A stretch of DNA of 64,000 bases from Acanthosepion pharaonis (GCA_903632075.3 CAHIKZ030003459.1:1-64000); one strand, 5' to 3'. Shown: positions 22,965 to 34,515, counted from the stretch's first letter. Made by a program: numbers and translations. The notes: generated from the sequence alone by a model not told the origin.

Positions 22965-23270
22965 AATAATTAATGGTATCGATCGAAAAATATTGACTGT
23001 GACAAGTTTCAACAGTTTTCTTAAAATATTGCAAATTTAAAGTTTTACAAACTTTTGGAAAATATTGAAATTCACGTCAAACTATTTTGGCTACTTTTTG
23101 AACGTTAAACATGCTTGGTTTAATATTGAATTTGCTCTTTGAAAACATTAGAAAACCAATAAAATTATTGAAAATTGATATGGTATAAATCGAAAAATAT
23201 TGATTTTGACAAGTTTCAAAAGTTTTCACATAGTTACAAGTTTTAGGTTTTACAAACTTTCCTTGGAATA
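22965..23270 (-). repeat. 210-bp satellite, ~1.5 units in reverse orientation
   Basis: Contains the exact reverse complement of the first array's boxes: CCAATAAAATTATTGAAAAT, GGTATCGATCGAAAAATATTG, TTGGCTACTTTTTGAACGTT. This copy is closer to the 870-4830 units than the other dispersed pieces are. Confidence 0.8.
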
Positions 23271-23829
23271 AATCTTTCCTCCATTTCTATGAATGTTTTG
23301 TATATTGTTGTGGTGTCTTTTTTTTTTTTTAGATGACCTTGAAAAATGCTAGTTTTCTTTGATTAAGTAGGTTGTCCCACATACGGAGATTTTGTTTCTT
23401 CGTTTTGTACGCTTCCACTTGGATGTTCGATTTTTTATATTTTCTAGGTATCCACAATGAATTCCATCAGTGTTTCTGTGTTGTAGTTGTGTTCCCTGGT
23501 TTGTTGGGATGTGAGCTGTAAAGGTATAGTGTCCATCTTTTTATTTAATTTCTGTATTCATTCCTCCAGAAATTCCTGTTTTCTGCTGGTAATTTTGTAT
23601 AACTCAATGAGTTTTTCCATGGTTTTCTTTTTTGTTCGCGGCATTCTTTCGTTGTAGTTATTTATAAGGGAGAGGTTATAGTTGTTTCAAAGAGTGAAAA
23701 GTGTATATTTTAAAGAGAAGAGGGAAGTCGCAAAGTTTTTCGTTTATAATGTGGATTTTTTTAAAATATATACTTTATTTTCCATATTTTTGCTACACGC
23801 GTTTCCGGTGTCGCGACCTTCATCAGGCA
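23271..23829 (-). pseudogene. PLE 5' part (N-terminal coding) on minus strand
   Basis: The minus strand has N-terminal PLE-like fragments: MEKLIELYKITSRKQEF, then a stretch around a RMWDNL-like word and an EMEE..FIPR-like end that are typical of the region before PLE reverse transcriptase. Several stops and frame changes. It is followed on the right by a hammerhead-like motif on the same strand and then by a PLE in the opposite orientation. Confidence 0.45.
23791..23829 (-). ncRNA. Candidate type I hammerhead ribozyme (PLE-associated)
   Basis: On the minus strand the core CUGAUGA (23826-23820) and GAAAC (23805-23801) are both present. Between them GGU...ACC can form a short helix II. After GAAAC, AC-GCGU-GU can form a two-pair helix III, followed by A at the cleavage position. 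UUUGC before the core and GCAAA after it can form helix I. Very short helix III is known for hammerheads in PLE terminal repeats. The A.G closing pair of helix II is not canonical, so activity is uncertain. Confidence 0.5.
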
Positions 23830-24188
23830 AAGTGTGGTTATTTTCACATATTATTAAAAGAAATTAATTTCCCTTATGTTTTCTGATGTTGAACCATTGT
23901 CTTTTGTGTGTAGTAGTAAATCTTTATTGAACTGGAACATCTTGAACACCTCTTATAACAAAAACAAACACACTCATATAGATCAATCTAGAAAAAGCAA
24001 CCCCAATTTTACCAAGCAAAAATCTCACTGGTTAGAAAACCCAAAACCTGTAGAGAGAGGTTATCTCTTAGAAATCCTGGAAAATGTGGAAAGAAACAAT
24101 CATTATTTTTTAGAAATCCCAGTCCGAACAATAAGGCCAATTTAGATGACACAAAACCCAAAATATTATTCTATCTACATATGCACAG

Positions 24189-24291
24189 GGCAGAATTTTA
24201 GGCTGATATGGGTTGATTTCGTCCTTTGTATCTACATATGCACTTACAAAGGACGAAATCAACCTATTAAAATTAGGCCTAAAATTCTGCC
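24189..24291. repeat. Foldback inside PLE 5' part
   Basis: GGCAGAATTTTAGG...GATTTCGTCCTTTGTA (24189-24230) is inverted at 24245-24291, with a 14-base spacer (24231-24244). The word ATCTACATATGCAC also occurs twice directly. It looks like a local inverted duplication made during insertion. Confidence 0.8.
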
Positions 24292-25045
24292 TTGCTCCGA
24301 AAGGCAATATACCAAACCTAAAAAATGACCATGAAGAATTTGAACGCAAACTCAGACTAAAAGAAACATTTAATAATAACGAAAACATTACAGATGAATC
24401 ATTAGTAAAAAAAAAAAAATAAATCCAATTTCTTCCCAAACAAAAATAATAATACAAATGATCTATTTTTTGAAAAACTCTGGAACCTCGAAACAAGAAA
24501 AACCAAAACCATTCAACAGTCTTATATACAGAAAAAGACAAGCCTTAGAGAGCATCCGGAGAAGTAACAATTATAAAGGAAGCAGACAAAAGCAGTGCTA
24601 TAATGATCATGGACAAAATATACTATAAAACAAAAATTCTAGAGGCACTACTATAAATTAATACACACTAACATAGACAAAAATATTATATAAAAAATTA
24701 CAAAACTCTGCACAACACATAATAAGATATTAATAAAATAAGAAAAGGATTTCCAAGAAAACTTCATACCAAAAACAAGCAATTTCTACGGACTACCAAA
24801 AATTCACAAATCAAGTGAAATAAAAGCAGCTATTCAGACACAAAAATCTGAATGTATTAACATAAAAAACCTCAGTGTCCTTACATTCAGACCCATAGTA
24901 TCAGGACCAGCCTGTCCAACTATCAAGACTCAGTAACTTAATAGACACAATACTACAACCATTTACTAAACAGATTAAAAGTTACATCAGAGACAATATT
25001 CACTTCCTTAACTTCAAACCACAAACAGTAGATCCGGGAACACTT

Positions 25046-25490
25046 ATGGCAACGTTTGACATCAGTAGCCAATATAGCATTAAACCCAATGAAGCAGGTA
25101 AACAGGCAATCTCATTCTGCATTGAAAAATATCCAGAAACACTATTCATTAAGGAAGCTATTATCGATAAAATAGACCTAATTCTTAACAATAACACTTT
25201 TGAATTTGACAGCAAAAATTATATCCAAACACTAGGTAGCGCAATGAGAACGAAAATGGCACGAATATATGCCACCGTAACATCAGCTTGCCTAGAGGAA
25301 AACCTGTATGAAAAGATAAAGCGTAAAATATAAAAACTCACTTCACTAAATCTTGGAAGCGATACTTAGATGATTACTCCATTTTCCAGAAATCCTCATG
25401 GGGCGATATTAGCCAATTCCACACTCTGTTCGAAAACTTACACCCGAAGATCAAATTCACCCACGAATATAATTTTTTCATTAGAAAAAC
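25046..25490 (+). pseudogene. PLE reverse transcriptase core
   Basis: 25046-25333 carries RT motif A (ATFDISSQYSIKP, with the catalytic Asp) and the motif NNNTFEFDSKNYIQTLGSAM followed by RTKMARIYA, the PLE equivalent of GTAMGTKMAP. After a stop near 25331 a second frame carries the catalytic YLDD (25363-25374, context SWKRYLDDYSIFQK) and HPKIKFTHEYNFF. The enzyme would copy element RNA. Motif residues survive, while frame and length do not. Confidence 0.75.
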
Positions 25491-25949
25491 CACATAATCA
25501 CAGATATCTACCACAAACCTACAAACACCCAACAATATCTTCATTTCAAGAGCCATCACCCAAAAAGCTGTCTAAAATCCATCCCCTACTCCCTAGCACG
25601 TAGTGTTTGCACTATAGTAGCTGACAAACACTTTCGAAAAACACGCCTACATAAAACTAAAAAAAAACGAGTGCTACCCCACAACAAAGGTTTTGAACTA
25701 GCAGAAAAAATAACTTTAGACCATAAAATCCAAAGAAAAATAACGTCGAACAAACTCTAGAACAAGAACAAGAACAATCCAGAACTATTTACAGAAATTA
25801 CAAGAAATCTAGACCTACTTAACAAGAATGATAAAATGAAATACTAAAAACAACCAAAACAGTTAAAAGAAAACGCCAATCAAAAAACATAAAACACATC
25901 GAAATTTAGCCAAGACACAATACAGAGGTCACAAAATACAACAAAAAAG

Positions 25950-26175
25950 ATGTGGGGTTTGTGATATTATTATAGAAAGAAACTCCTACACTTTTGAAAA
26001 CCACACCACAACATTCACAATAAATAAAAATTTAAACTGCAACTCCAAAAATGCGATTTATGCACTCAAGGGCACAAAAGGCAATAAGTCCTATGCAGGT
26101 ATCAGCCAAGCACTAAACAACAGAGTTTCGTTTCACAAAAGCAACATCAAATTACCAGACATCAGAAAACAACTT
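25950..26175 (+). pseudogene. PLE GIY-YIG endonuclease remnant
   Basis: Reads CGVCDIIIERNSYTFENH, then INKNLNCNSKNAIYALKG, NKSYAGISQALNNRV and LVSQHI. This is the CX2C linker plus GIY-YIG region of PLEs (AIYALK as GIY, SYAGI as YIG), the nuclease that nicks the target. The second Cys pair usual before SYIGQT is lost (KGTKGNKS) and a stop follows QHI. Confidence 0.7.
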
Positions 26176-26426
26176 GTATCACAACACATCTAAAAATGCA
26201 ATCAAGATAAATTTAAAACTATGCTAATATATCAAGCAGAAAATTATTCTTGTCTATAGATGCAAGAAAAAACTTCATAGATAAATTTAAACCAACACTA
26301 AACAGATCATAACCCCACACACATAAACGCATACACACATAATGGCCGAATACACTAGTTGGACACACACACACACACATATATATATATAAAGGTAAAA
26401 GACAATAGGATTAGTGTATTATTAGC

Positions 26427-26494
26427 TGACGCATTTTGTCCAAAGTGGACTTTTTCAAAAAAAATTTTTTTTCCACATTGGACAAAATGCGTCA
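26427..26494. repeat. 23-bp inverted repeat (hairpin)
   Basis: TGACGCATTTTGTCCAAAGTGGA at 26427-26449 pairs with 26472-26494 with one mismatch around a 22-base A/T loop. GCGACA/ACAAAATGCGAC words repeat just to the right, which suggests a foldback element or PLE tail. Confidence 0.75.
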
Positions 26495-26729
26495 CTAAAA
26501 ACGCGACACAAAACATGATACAAAATGCGACAAAACTAATAATACAGTTTTCCTATTATAAATATTGTCTTTTTCTACAGATTAATTTTTCATTTATATA
26601 TATCCGCATATATATATATAACATATATTGTGTGTATTTAGGCAGAATTTTTCATTGACGCATGTTTCATTAAATAATTCAGCTTATCAGACGACATGGA
26701 AGGAATTTCCATAAAATAAATAAACAAAG

Positions 26730-26733
26730 CTTG

Positions 26734-26801
<68 letters not shown>

Positions 26802-26848
26802 ATGTGTTTGCATATATATATGTGTGTGTCTATATATATGTGTGCGTA

Positions 26849-26886
<38 letters not shown>
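26730..26886. repeat. TA/TG microsatellite
   Basis: A long (TA)n run, then (TG)n, then alternating TATATATG/TGTGTC words and another (TA)n run. Confidence 0.95.
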
Positions 26887-26889
<3 letters not shown>

Positions 26890-27010
26890 ACAGGTTTAGT
26901 TAAATAATTTAGACATATCATGTTGATTAGTTTTCGTTGTAATCCATTCAAGTTCGAGGATTAATTTCTTGGTATTAAGAAAAATATTAAAATTTTCTTT
27001 CAAATAGTTT

Positions 27011-27050
27011 TCCCAAATACTTTCAGTCTCATCTGAGACCATCTTCAGGG
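27011..27050 (-). ncRNA. Hammerhead-like motif of a PLE end (degenerate)
   Basis: Minus strand: CUGAAGA (27048-27042), a GGUCUC-AGAU-GAGACU stem, then GAAAG. The stem is strong, but CUGAAGA replaces CUGAUGA and GAAAG replaces GAAAC. Confidence 0.35.
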
Positions 27051-27354
27051 TGTTAAGATGTCTGTAGGTATGTATATATTTCTGTAAATTTAAAGCATTT
27101 CAATTGTTCATTTTAACTGCTTATGCAGCATTCTAGATTTCAAAGTTCACATGTTTTAGGGATTTGTTTTCTTTTTCCAGTATAAGCTATGTTGAGCGAG
27201 GTTCGAAACCGGTTAGCTAGCCCATTTTTCAGTTTTACTTTTTATTATCATCATGAGTGGTAACAAAAATTATTTTTATCTATTTGTGGCAGCTATACAT
27301 GTGTGTGTGTGTTTGTGTGTGTGTGACTGTATATACATATATATACACTACAAT

Positions 27355-29300
27355 AATATATTAGAGGGAGTCAAAAACGACGATGAGGCCGCACTGATTA
27401 TTTTGGATCAGTCCAAAGCATTTGATTGGGTCGATCTACCTGAATGGCTGCTGTCCTGCAGGCCGCCGGATTCGAACCCGATTTCTGTAAGTGGATTAGC
27501 CTCCTGTATCGCTCCCCCAGTGCTGTGGTACAGGTGAACTCGGTCGGTTCGTCAGGGTTGTCCACTGTCGCCCCTACTTTATGCTTTGGCGTTGGAGCCT
27601 CTCCTTCGCCGGCTGAGGGACGGGGCGAGCAGTTCGACCCTACGTGGAATTGCTGTTCCTGGTGGAGCTCGAGCCATTGTTTCCGCGTACGCTGATGATG
27701 TATCCATTTTCGTGTCGTGTCGCAGCGACATTGAATTGGTACAGAAGGCGCTTGAATCGCAACAAGTCTTCCGGCTTGCCGTTAGGTTCTTGGAAGGGGG
27801 GTCTTTCTTCCGGGGCCCTTCAGTTGGACGGACGGTCTTGTCCGCATTCCCAGAGTGTGGTTTGGGCCCGACCTCAAGCTGGAGAAAAATTGGTCAGAAG
27901 TACAGACAAAGGTTGGAGCGTTGGTCGCAACTTGGCTTCGAAGAAGTGTAGAGCTGAGGTGTGTGCTACTTACATCTTTCCACTTATTCTTTATCGCTTG
28001 TCTGTACTTCCTCTTTGAAAGGATCATCGGAAGTCGATCGAGCGCTTGTTGTTCACCCTCTTGGGGGGGCGCAAGCCGAAGGTCCGCAAAGAGTGCTGTG
28101 TCCAGCGTCCGTGTCATGGGGGCTGGGAATGCCACACTTGGTGAGTCATCGACACGCTTCAAAGTTGGCTTTCCTACGCTGCGTTTTGACTGAGGATTCG
28201 ATTTTGGTGTTAGGGACGCCTTCTCTAGCCTTACTATCACTTCTCCCATTTCCTGGTCTATGCGCCATCGTAGCGAGTGTCTACCGGCCTTGAGGGCCTT
28301 CCCTCGGTCCAGTGACCTTTCACAGCCTCGAAAGGTCTTGTAGCGTGAATTAGTGGAGTTGGTCGCGAAGGATACTCTCTGTGAGCGGCTCGGCTTGTCG
28401 TTGGCCGGGTTGCGCTCCTTCTTGCCTTGGGCGCCAACGGCGAGTTACCTCAGTAAACCTGAGTTTTTGCTTACCTTGATTCAGATGGGGCTGAGCGAAT
28501 TTGCCTGACTGTCATCGGTGTGACCTTGTCTTAGAAGAAACGGTTTCACACGCCTTCTACCATGTCCTCAGATGCGCCCTTTCTGGGACTATGTCGATGA
28601 GTTGATGGCTGGTATCGCTCCCGATGTCCTCGTGGTCATTGATCTCGCATACGTATGAGATAATGTGTCACCCCCATTTTCTGGGAAGAAACGGGCGGTG
28701 TTTCTGACGCTGGTGATTTGGAGGTCGCTGATGGAGGGAATCTTGCGATATGAACGCTATTCTCATCAGGCTCTGGTCAGATTCTTCCAACATCAGCTGA
28801 AAGTGAAGATCAGAACTGATAGAAAGCGTTTGATATCGACAGATTTCAGCGAAATGTGGGTAAAAGTAGAGAGTTTGGTTTGTGTGAAAGAGGCTAACAT
28901 TGAGTTTCTTTTTTAAGTCCACTTGATCAAAACGGGTCAGTTTCCTGTGATCCCTTCCCCTGGATAAGCCAGACACTCTTGATTTGCCTAGTTAATATAA
29001 TAAGTATTACTCCTGGCCTGTTCCAGGCACTCTTTTGTTATGATCCATGTCAAGATTCCCAACCTCCCCAGTTTATTTTGGTCCCCGTTTTCATCTCAGC
29101 TGGATCAGACTTTATTTTTCCAATTCCGTCATTTATTTTTTAGTGAGTGTGCTACTTGATTCTGTCTGTCGACAGAGTACAGAAGCCATTCTTTTTATTT
29201 TGAGTGGTTGATGGGTTTTACTAAAATCTGTTTTTTTTTTTTTTGCTTTCGGGGTTCATTCCCTCCCACCTCATTTCATGCTTCATGCAATTTTTATATA
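27355..29300 (+). pseudogene. 5'-truncated Tx1-like LINE, RT to 3' end
   Basis: Starts inside ORF2 RT (ALIILDQSKAFDWVD, RQGC-type motif, then SAYADDVSIFVSC with intact YADD at 27686-27697). It continues through the thumb region and zinc-like linker to the family C-terminus (28665-28916, FFQHQLKVKIRTDRKRL). The stop is at about 28914, followed by T-rich 3' UTR to about 29300. At least five frame changes interrupt it, but all parts remain in order. It differs enough from the 54-60-kb copy to be a separate subfamily. Confidence 0.8.
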
Positions 29301-29620
29301 TTTTGTATTTAGGAATTTAAAATATTTATATTATGGGGTGTTTTTGCAGGTTCTCTTGGTGAGTATGTGGTATTGTGGTATATGTAGTATTGAATGGTGA
29401 TGAATGAGTTCTCGTTGGAAATGGAGCAATTTTATTGGATGAATGCGACATGATCGTGATTAACTAAGAATAGGATAGTTAGCGAAGACTAGATTCACCA
29501 CTCTTTTCCCATTCGGCCAAAATTATAGTGCGTAAATTACAGCAAAAATTGCAATATGAGCACTGGTAAAAAATAGTTGCTGAAAACATTAGGTTTATAA
29601 TACCCAGAAGTTCATACCCA

Positions 29621-29700
29621 AGGACACATGGCACAGTGGATAAAGGCGTTGGTTAGATCCAGTGACAGACCCAAAGAAGGTGAGTTCAATACCCGGTTAA
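29621..29700 (+). other. tRNA-Arg-like module with A and B boxes
   Basis: TGGCACAGTGG (29629-29639) matches the pol III A box, and GAGTTCAATACC (29682-29693) resembles the B box at normal spacing. The order TGGCNCAGTGGATA...GCGTTGG...GTGA resembles a tRNA-Arg. It does not fold as an intact tRNA by eye and carries extra bases in the anticodon region. Confidence 0.55.
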
Positions 29701-29827
29701 GGCAGTGGATAACTTTCAGAGGGAAAATTAGCAGGAGATAACTGACATCCGTCAAACATGGCACGTGGAACTAGAACAGTCTACCCCAGTGATCGAAATA
29801 AAGGGTTCAGTTTGAAATTCCAACCAC

Positions 29828-29870
29828 CTGAAGAAGGCCGGAGCGTACAACGGCCGAAACGTTAGGACAA
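29828..29870 (+). ncRNA. Hammerhead-like motif of a PLE end
   Basis: CUGAAGA (29828-29834), GGCCG...CGGCC stem, GAAAC (29856-29860), then GUUAGGACAAAG. Only the U to A change in CUGAUGA breaks the core, plus an unfavourable base at the expected cleavage pair. Confidence 0.4.
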
Positions 29871-29930
29871 AGATGAGGCTGTACATAAACCTCATTCAGA
29901 AATATAGACAGAAATATCTATATGTTATAA

Positions 29931-32310
29931 TGTTGAAACAAATGTAATTATGAGGATTTTTAATGGAAAATCTTGACATCATATGGAAATACATTGTGTT
30001 ATTTTCAAACTAAAATGTTGAATCTCATAAAATATAGCAGATTATGCAATTTTTCAATGGAAAATGTTGAAATAAAATGGAATGTTGAAATTTAATTATT
30101 TCAATTTCGGAATTTTGATTTTCAGATTATTTTTCAATGGAAAATCTTGAAATCAAATGGAATTATAGCAGATTTTGTATTTTTCATTTGGAACAATAAT
30201 AGAAAATTTTATTATATTTAAATTGAAAATATTGAAATCAAATAGAATTATAGCAGATTTTGTTATTTTTCAATTTAAAATGTTGAAATCAAATGGAATT
30301 ATAGCAGATTGTATTTATCAACTGAAAATCTTGAAATAAAGTAGAATTATGTCAGATTTTGTTATGTTTCAATCTAATTGCTGAAATGAAAGGAAATTAT
30401 AGCAAATTTTCTAATTTTTCAATTGAAAATGTTAAAAGTCGAATTATATCAGATTTTGTTATTTTTCAATTGAAAATGTTGAAATCAAATAGAAATTTAT
30501 CAGATTTTGTTATTTTTCAATATGAAATTTTGAAATCAAATGGAATTATAGCAGAATTTGTCATTTGAAAATATTGAAATCAAGTAGGATAATAGCAGAT
30601 TTTGTTATTTTTGCAATTGAAAATTTTGAAATCAAATGGAATTATAGCCGATTTTTATCATTATTCAATTGAAAATGTTGAAATCTAGTACAATCATAGC
30701 AGATTTTGTTAATTATCAATCACAAAATTTTGAAATAAAGTAGAATTATAGCAGAATTTGTATTTTTCAATTTAAAATGCTGAAATCAAATTGAATTATA
30801 GAAGATTTTGTTATTTTTCAATTGAAAAAATTTCAAATGAAATGGAATTATATCAGCCAGTTATTTTTCAATTGGAAATTTTGAAAGAAAGAAGAATTAT
30901 AGCAAATTTTATTTTACAATTGAAAATGTTGAAATAAAATAGAATTATAGCTGATTGTGTTATTGTTCAATTGCAGATATTGAGAGCAAATGTAATTATA
31001 ACTGATTTTCTTATTTTCAATTGATAATATTGAAATCAATTAGAATTATAGCAGGTTTTGTCAATTTTCAATTGAACATGTTGTAATAAATTTGAATTGT
31101 AGCAGATTTTCTTTACTTTAAATTGAAAATGTTGAAATCAAGTATTACGGCAGATTTTATTTTTCAATTTAAAATGTTGAAATCAAATGGGATTATAGTA
31201 GATTCTTTTATTTTTCAATTGACAATGTGTAAATCATGTAGAATTATAACCGATCTAATTAGTTTTGAAAAAAATGTTGATATAAAATTGAATAATAGCA
31301 GATTTGTTATTTTTAAATTGAATATGTTGAAATCTAATGGAAGATGTTGAAATCAAGTAGACTTATAAGAGATCTTATTCCTTTCAATTGAAAATGAAGA
31401 AATAGCAGATTCTTTTGTTTTTGAAAATATGAAAATCAAGTAGAATTACAGCAGATTTAAGTACTTTTTGATTGAAAATATTGAAATCAAATGCAATTAC
31501 ATCATATTTTGTCATTGTCGATTAAAAATTTAGAAATCATGTAGACTTATAGCAGATTTCGTCATTTGTAAATTGATAATGTTGGAATCAAATGGAATTA
31601 TAGCAGATTTTCTAATTTTTCAATTGAAAATTTTAAAATCAAGTAGAAGTATAGCATATTTTGTTATTTTTCAATTTAAAATATGCTATAATTCCATTTC
31701 ATTTCGATTGAAAAATAACAAAATCTGCCATAATTCTACTTCATTTCAACATTGTCAATTGAAAAATATTTAAATCTGCTATAATTGTATTTGATATGAA
31801 CATTTTCAATTGAAAAATAAGAAAAATGTTCTATAATTCCATTTGATTTCAATATTTTCAATTCAAAAATATCAAAATCTGCTTTAATTTTACTTTATTT
31901 CAAAATTTTCAATTGAAAAATAACAAAATATTCTGTCATTTCAATTAATTTCTAGATCAGCAGATAATTTGATTTTCAATTGAAAATCTTGAAATCATGT
32001 AGAATTATAGGGTATTTTGTTATTTAATTGAAAATGTTGAAATCTATCAGAATTATAGCTGATGTTGTTTTTCAATTGAAAACTTTTATTTTTAGACTAA
32101 AAATTTTCAAAGAAAATCGAATTTTAGCAGATTTATTTATTTTTCAATTGAAACTTTGAAATCAAATGGAATTATAGCAGATAATTTTTCAATTTAAAAT
32201 GTTGAAATTAAATTGAATTATGGCAGATTTTGTTATTTTTCAATTTACAATATTGAAATCATATGGAATGATAGCAGATTTTATTTTTCATTAGAAAATT
32301 TTCATTTTCA
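29931..32310 (+). repeat. 51-bp satellite array, left block
   Basis: Roughly 45 units close to TTTTTCAATTGAAAATGTTG + AAATCAAATGGAATTATAGC + AGATTTTGTTA. 51 bases is 17 codons, which explains the many open but meaningless frames. Orientation flips to minus between about 31675 and 31935. Confidence 0.92.
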
Positions 32311-32690
32311 GCCATACGCTCTAATTCTCCACGGCACCACCGTGCGTAGGTGCGGGCGTTCGAGCGACGTGAGGCCTCGCGCTTTCTCTTTATCTCATTC
32401 CACTGAGCAGGATGCATTTTCCACATGTGGCTTGCGAGGCAGGCTGTCCGCTTGAAAGTGCGCAAGCAAACAGGGTTAGAGTTAGGGTTAGGGCCCCACC
32501 TGTCACCTTTTTCACCGGGTGAGCGAGGAAACGACGGAAGTGGCGGTATTTCAGGTATTTCAGGTTCGACGGTCGCGACGAAACCTGAAAAAACCGGGAC
32601 GAGCAAAGCACCGGCCGACCGAAGACCCCCACCCCACCCCCGACAGTGAAGGAAAAGGGAAGTTCCCACGAATACATAACACTATTAATT
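32290..32690 (-). pseudogene. R2-type N-terminal zinc finger and Myb-like start
   Basis: CLRTFKRTACLASHMWKMHP fits the second half of a C2H2 finger of R2/NeSL proteins, where CPVC would be expected before LRTF; here the residue before PVC is Asn (SNPVC), so one zinc ligand is lost. Just before it lies a CCCTAACCCTAAC tract. The frame runs on into satellite after ERMAENE. Confidence 0.6.
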
Positions 32691-32782
32691 AAGTTCGAGT
32701 TCAAGTCCGAGTCTACCAAAGCCGACCAGAAGACGTCAATCCGTCTTTGCAACTCTTCAGGGGAGCTGGCGAACAGTACCAA

Positions 32783-33469
32783 ATCGTCGGCATAAGATGG
32801 AAAAGGCATACTCCTCCTGCCCCTCTAGAATATGGTCCATGGCTAAGTTAAATACCTAGAAGGATAAGGGGTCTCTCTCTTTAACCCCTCAGGGGTGGTT
32901 CAGATCCCTCCCGATCTGCAATCTGCTGGTGCTGAAGTATTAATGAAAGTAATTCAGAAGGAGGTCGGGGACCCTCTTCTACCGAAATATGCCAAGGAGA
33001 ACCCTGTGCATGATTGAGTCGAACGCCTTACGAATGTCTACGGATGCGACCACTAAATTTTAGTTCTTAGAACGGGCTTCGGCGATGGCCGCATGAAGCT
33101 TAAGGTCATTGTGAGCAATCCCGTCAAAACGCTGAAACTCGACTTGGTCTTGATGATTCGGCGGGGATGCTTCAACACTCGGTGGAACACACGCACAAAG
33201 TAATTTTCAACGGCAATAGGTCGAAATTCCAGTGGATCATCGGGCACCTCCATCTTCTTGATGAAGGTCACCCGAGAGGTGTAGATGTTAACGGGTTTAC
33301 CTCTGGAAGGAGGCGGACCTTTCAGCAACTGCAGATTACAAAGCAGGGTGATAACCTCTACGGGAATATCCCATAAGATGTGGAGGCGGAGGCCATCAGG
33401 TCCGGGGGACGACTCTTTCATTGATGCAAGTACAGAGGTGACATCAGACACGAATATGAGGGCAATCAA
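32783..33469 (-). pseudogene. R2-type reverse transcriptase
   Basis: 33053-33469 has the RT N-terminal motifs: ASMKESSPGPDGL, a VTFIKKMEV core and RPIAVENYFVRVFHRVL. The following 250 bases hold motif A in fragments (VASVDIRKAFDS) with stops, and 32783-32794 encodes the catalytic YADD. Function lost through stops and shifts. Confidence 0.7.
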
Positions 33470-34515
33470 CGGCGCGCCGGAATCATCTCCGGCCAGGTTC
33501 GCGAAACATTCACGTTCGAAAACCGGTTTCCACTTACGCAGAAAATCCTCATCGAAGAAGGATCGATCAGCAACGAGTCCCTCATAAGAGAGATCGCTGT
33601 CAAGGACCCTCTCGGCGACCTATTTCGGACTATGCGCATGGAGCCTTTGCAAGAAGTTGTAGACAATCGAACGTTGAGCAGGACGCCTACGAATTCCCGC
33701 CTTTACCGGTGGTATCGCATGCTTATTCACGGTCCTGTTTTGGGGGAACACTTCATAATACAGCGATGAAAATCCGTCGAGATTGTCCAGGGCCCGCTCG
33801 GCCTTGTTCTGTAACGCCGAATCGGAAATCAATGGCCGTTGATGTACTCAACAAGACGTCATTGGGGAGCTGAGCCTCCGTTGTATCCTCCTCCTCACCA
33901 GAGACCTCCTGGGACGCAGGAACCATACCCCCGACCACAGGGGAGACTTTAGGAAGGCGGCGCCTTTTGGAACGAATGGCAAGGATTGAACGGCCAGGAA
34001 GGAGAGGGGCCAAGTCAGAGTCCGATTTTACAGGTGGCGCAGAGGGAAGGGCTTTAATTCTCAAGTCCAGACCAGATGCGGCCAGTCCTCCCCGCGGGGC
34101 CCGCTGGTCAAGCCGGCGCCCCACCCCTAAGGGGGTCGGTCGCACGCAGAATTGCCGAGAACCACGTAGGACTGGGCACCATCAGGGCCGGGACAGGGGC
34201 GGAGTTCTCAAGCGATTTCAGAAGGTCTTTGTAGTCCTTCCTAAGTCGCCTGCAGCTGATCTGATCACTGCTGCGTGCCATGCAGGATTCAATGTCCGTA
34301 TTGATGTTATGTTATGCACGCGTAGGGACAACACCTCGCGCTCTATCGCAGCCATACACCGAAGGTCCTCGGGGGTCCATTTGACGTAGGTGCGGGCTCT
34401 CGGCGACGTCTCCGGGTTCGCTTGCGTCACCGCGGTTTCGCCCGAGAAGCGACGTGACGCGACCGACATCGCTGCCAGCAGCGCCGCCACCCCCGATGTT
34501 CACTGAGTCCTGCAA
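33470..34515 (-). pseudogene. R2-type Myb-like domain and linker
   Basis: 34218-34490 encodes PRARTYVKWTPEDLRCMAAI, the Myb-like DNA-binding start, which then loses frame. 33620-34145 is a low-complexity, acidic linker (SGEEEDTTEAQLP) that runs toward RT (ALDNLDGFSSLYY, RSIVYNFLQRL). Linker parts are spread over three frames. Confidence 0.55.

Larger units (their letters stand above)
23880..26300 (+). mobile_element. Penelope-like element, RT plus GIY-YIG, broken
   Basis: Plus-strand order fits a PLE: an N-terminal region (24213-24422, EINLLKLGLKFC, FERKLRLKE, NENITDESL), RT motifs (25046-25400) and a C-terminal GIY-YIG-like region (25950-26170). Pieces are separated by stops and one-base shifts. 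The 5' part is disturbed by a foldback at 24189-24291. It lies head-to-head with minus-strand PLE sequence at 23271-23829. Confidence 0.75.
29530..29930 (+). mobile_element. PLE-type tail with tRNA-Arg-like module
   Basis: This block is collinear with the minus-strand block 61740-62110: a leader with GCAATATGAGCACTGGTAAA, a tRNA-like part, a body with GGAACTAGAACAGTCTACCC, and a hammerhead-like end. In the copy at 61.6-62.7 kb the same block lies downstream of the GIY-YIG gene, so here it is probably a PLE 3' remnant or a SINE made from it. Confidence 0.65.

Noticed and set aside
27782..28249. 155-codon minus-strand ORF opposite the LINE at 27.4-28.9 kb
   Set aside because: The plus strand carries recognisable RT motifs in order; the minus ORF is a shadow.
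29621..29700. Functional tRNA gene
   Set aside because: The B box is imperfect, the anticodon arm does not fold by eye and a near-identical copy lies within a PLE at 61.9 kb.
32465..32492. Interstitial telomere array
   Set aside because: Only two to three TTAGGG-like units and they are in frame within the R2-type protein; reported only as a curiosity.
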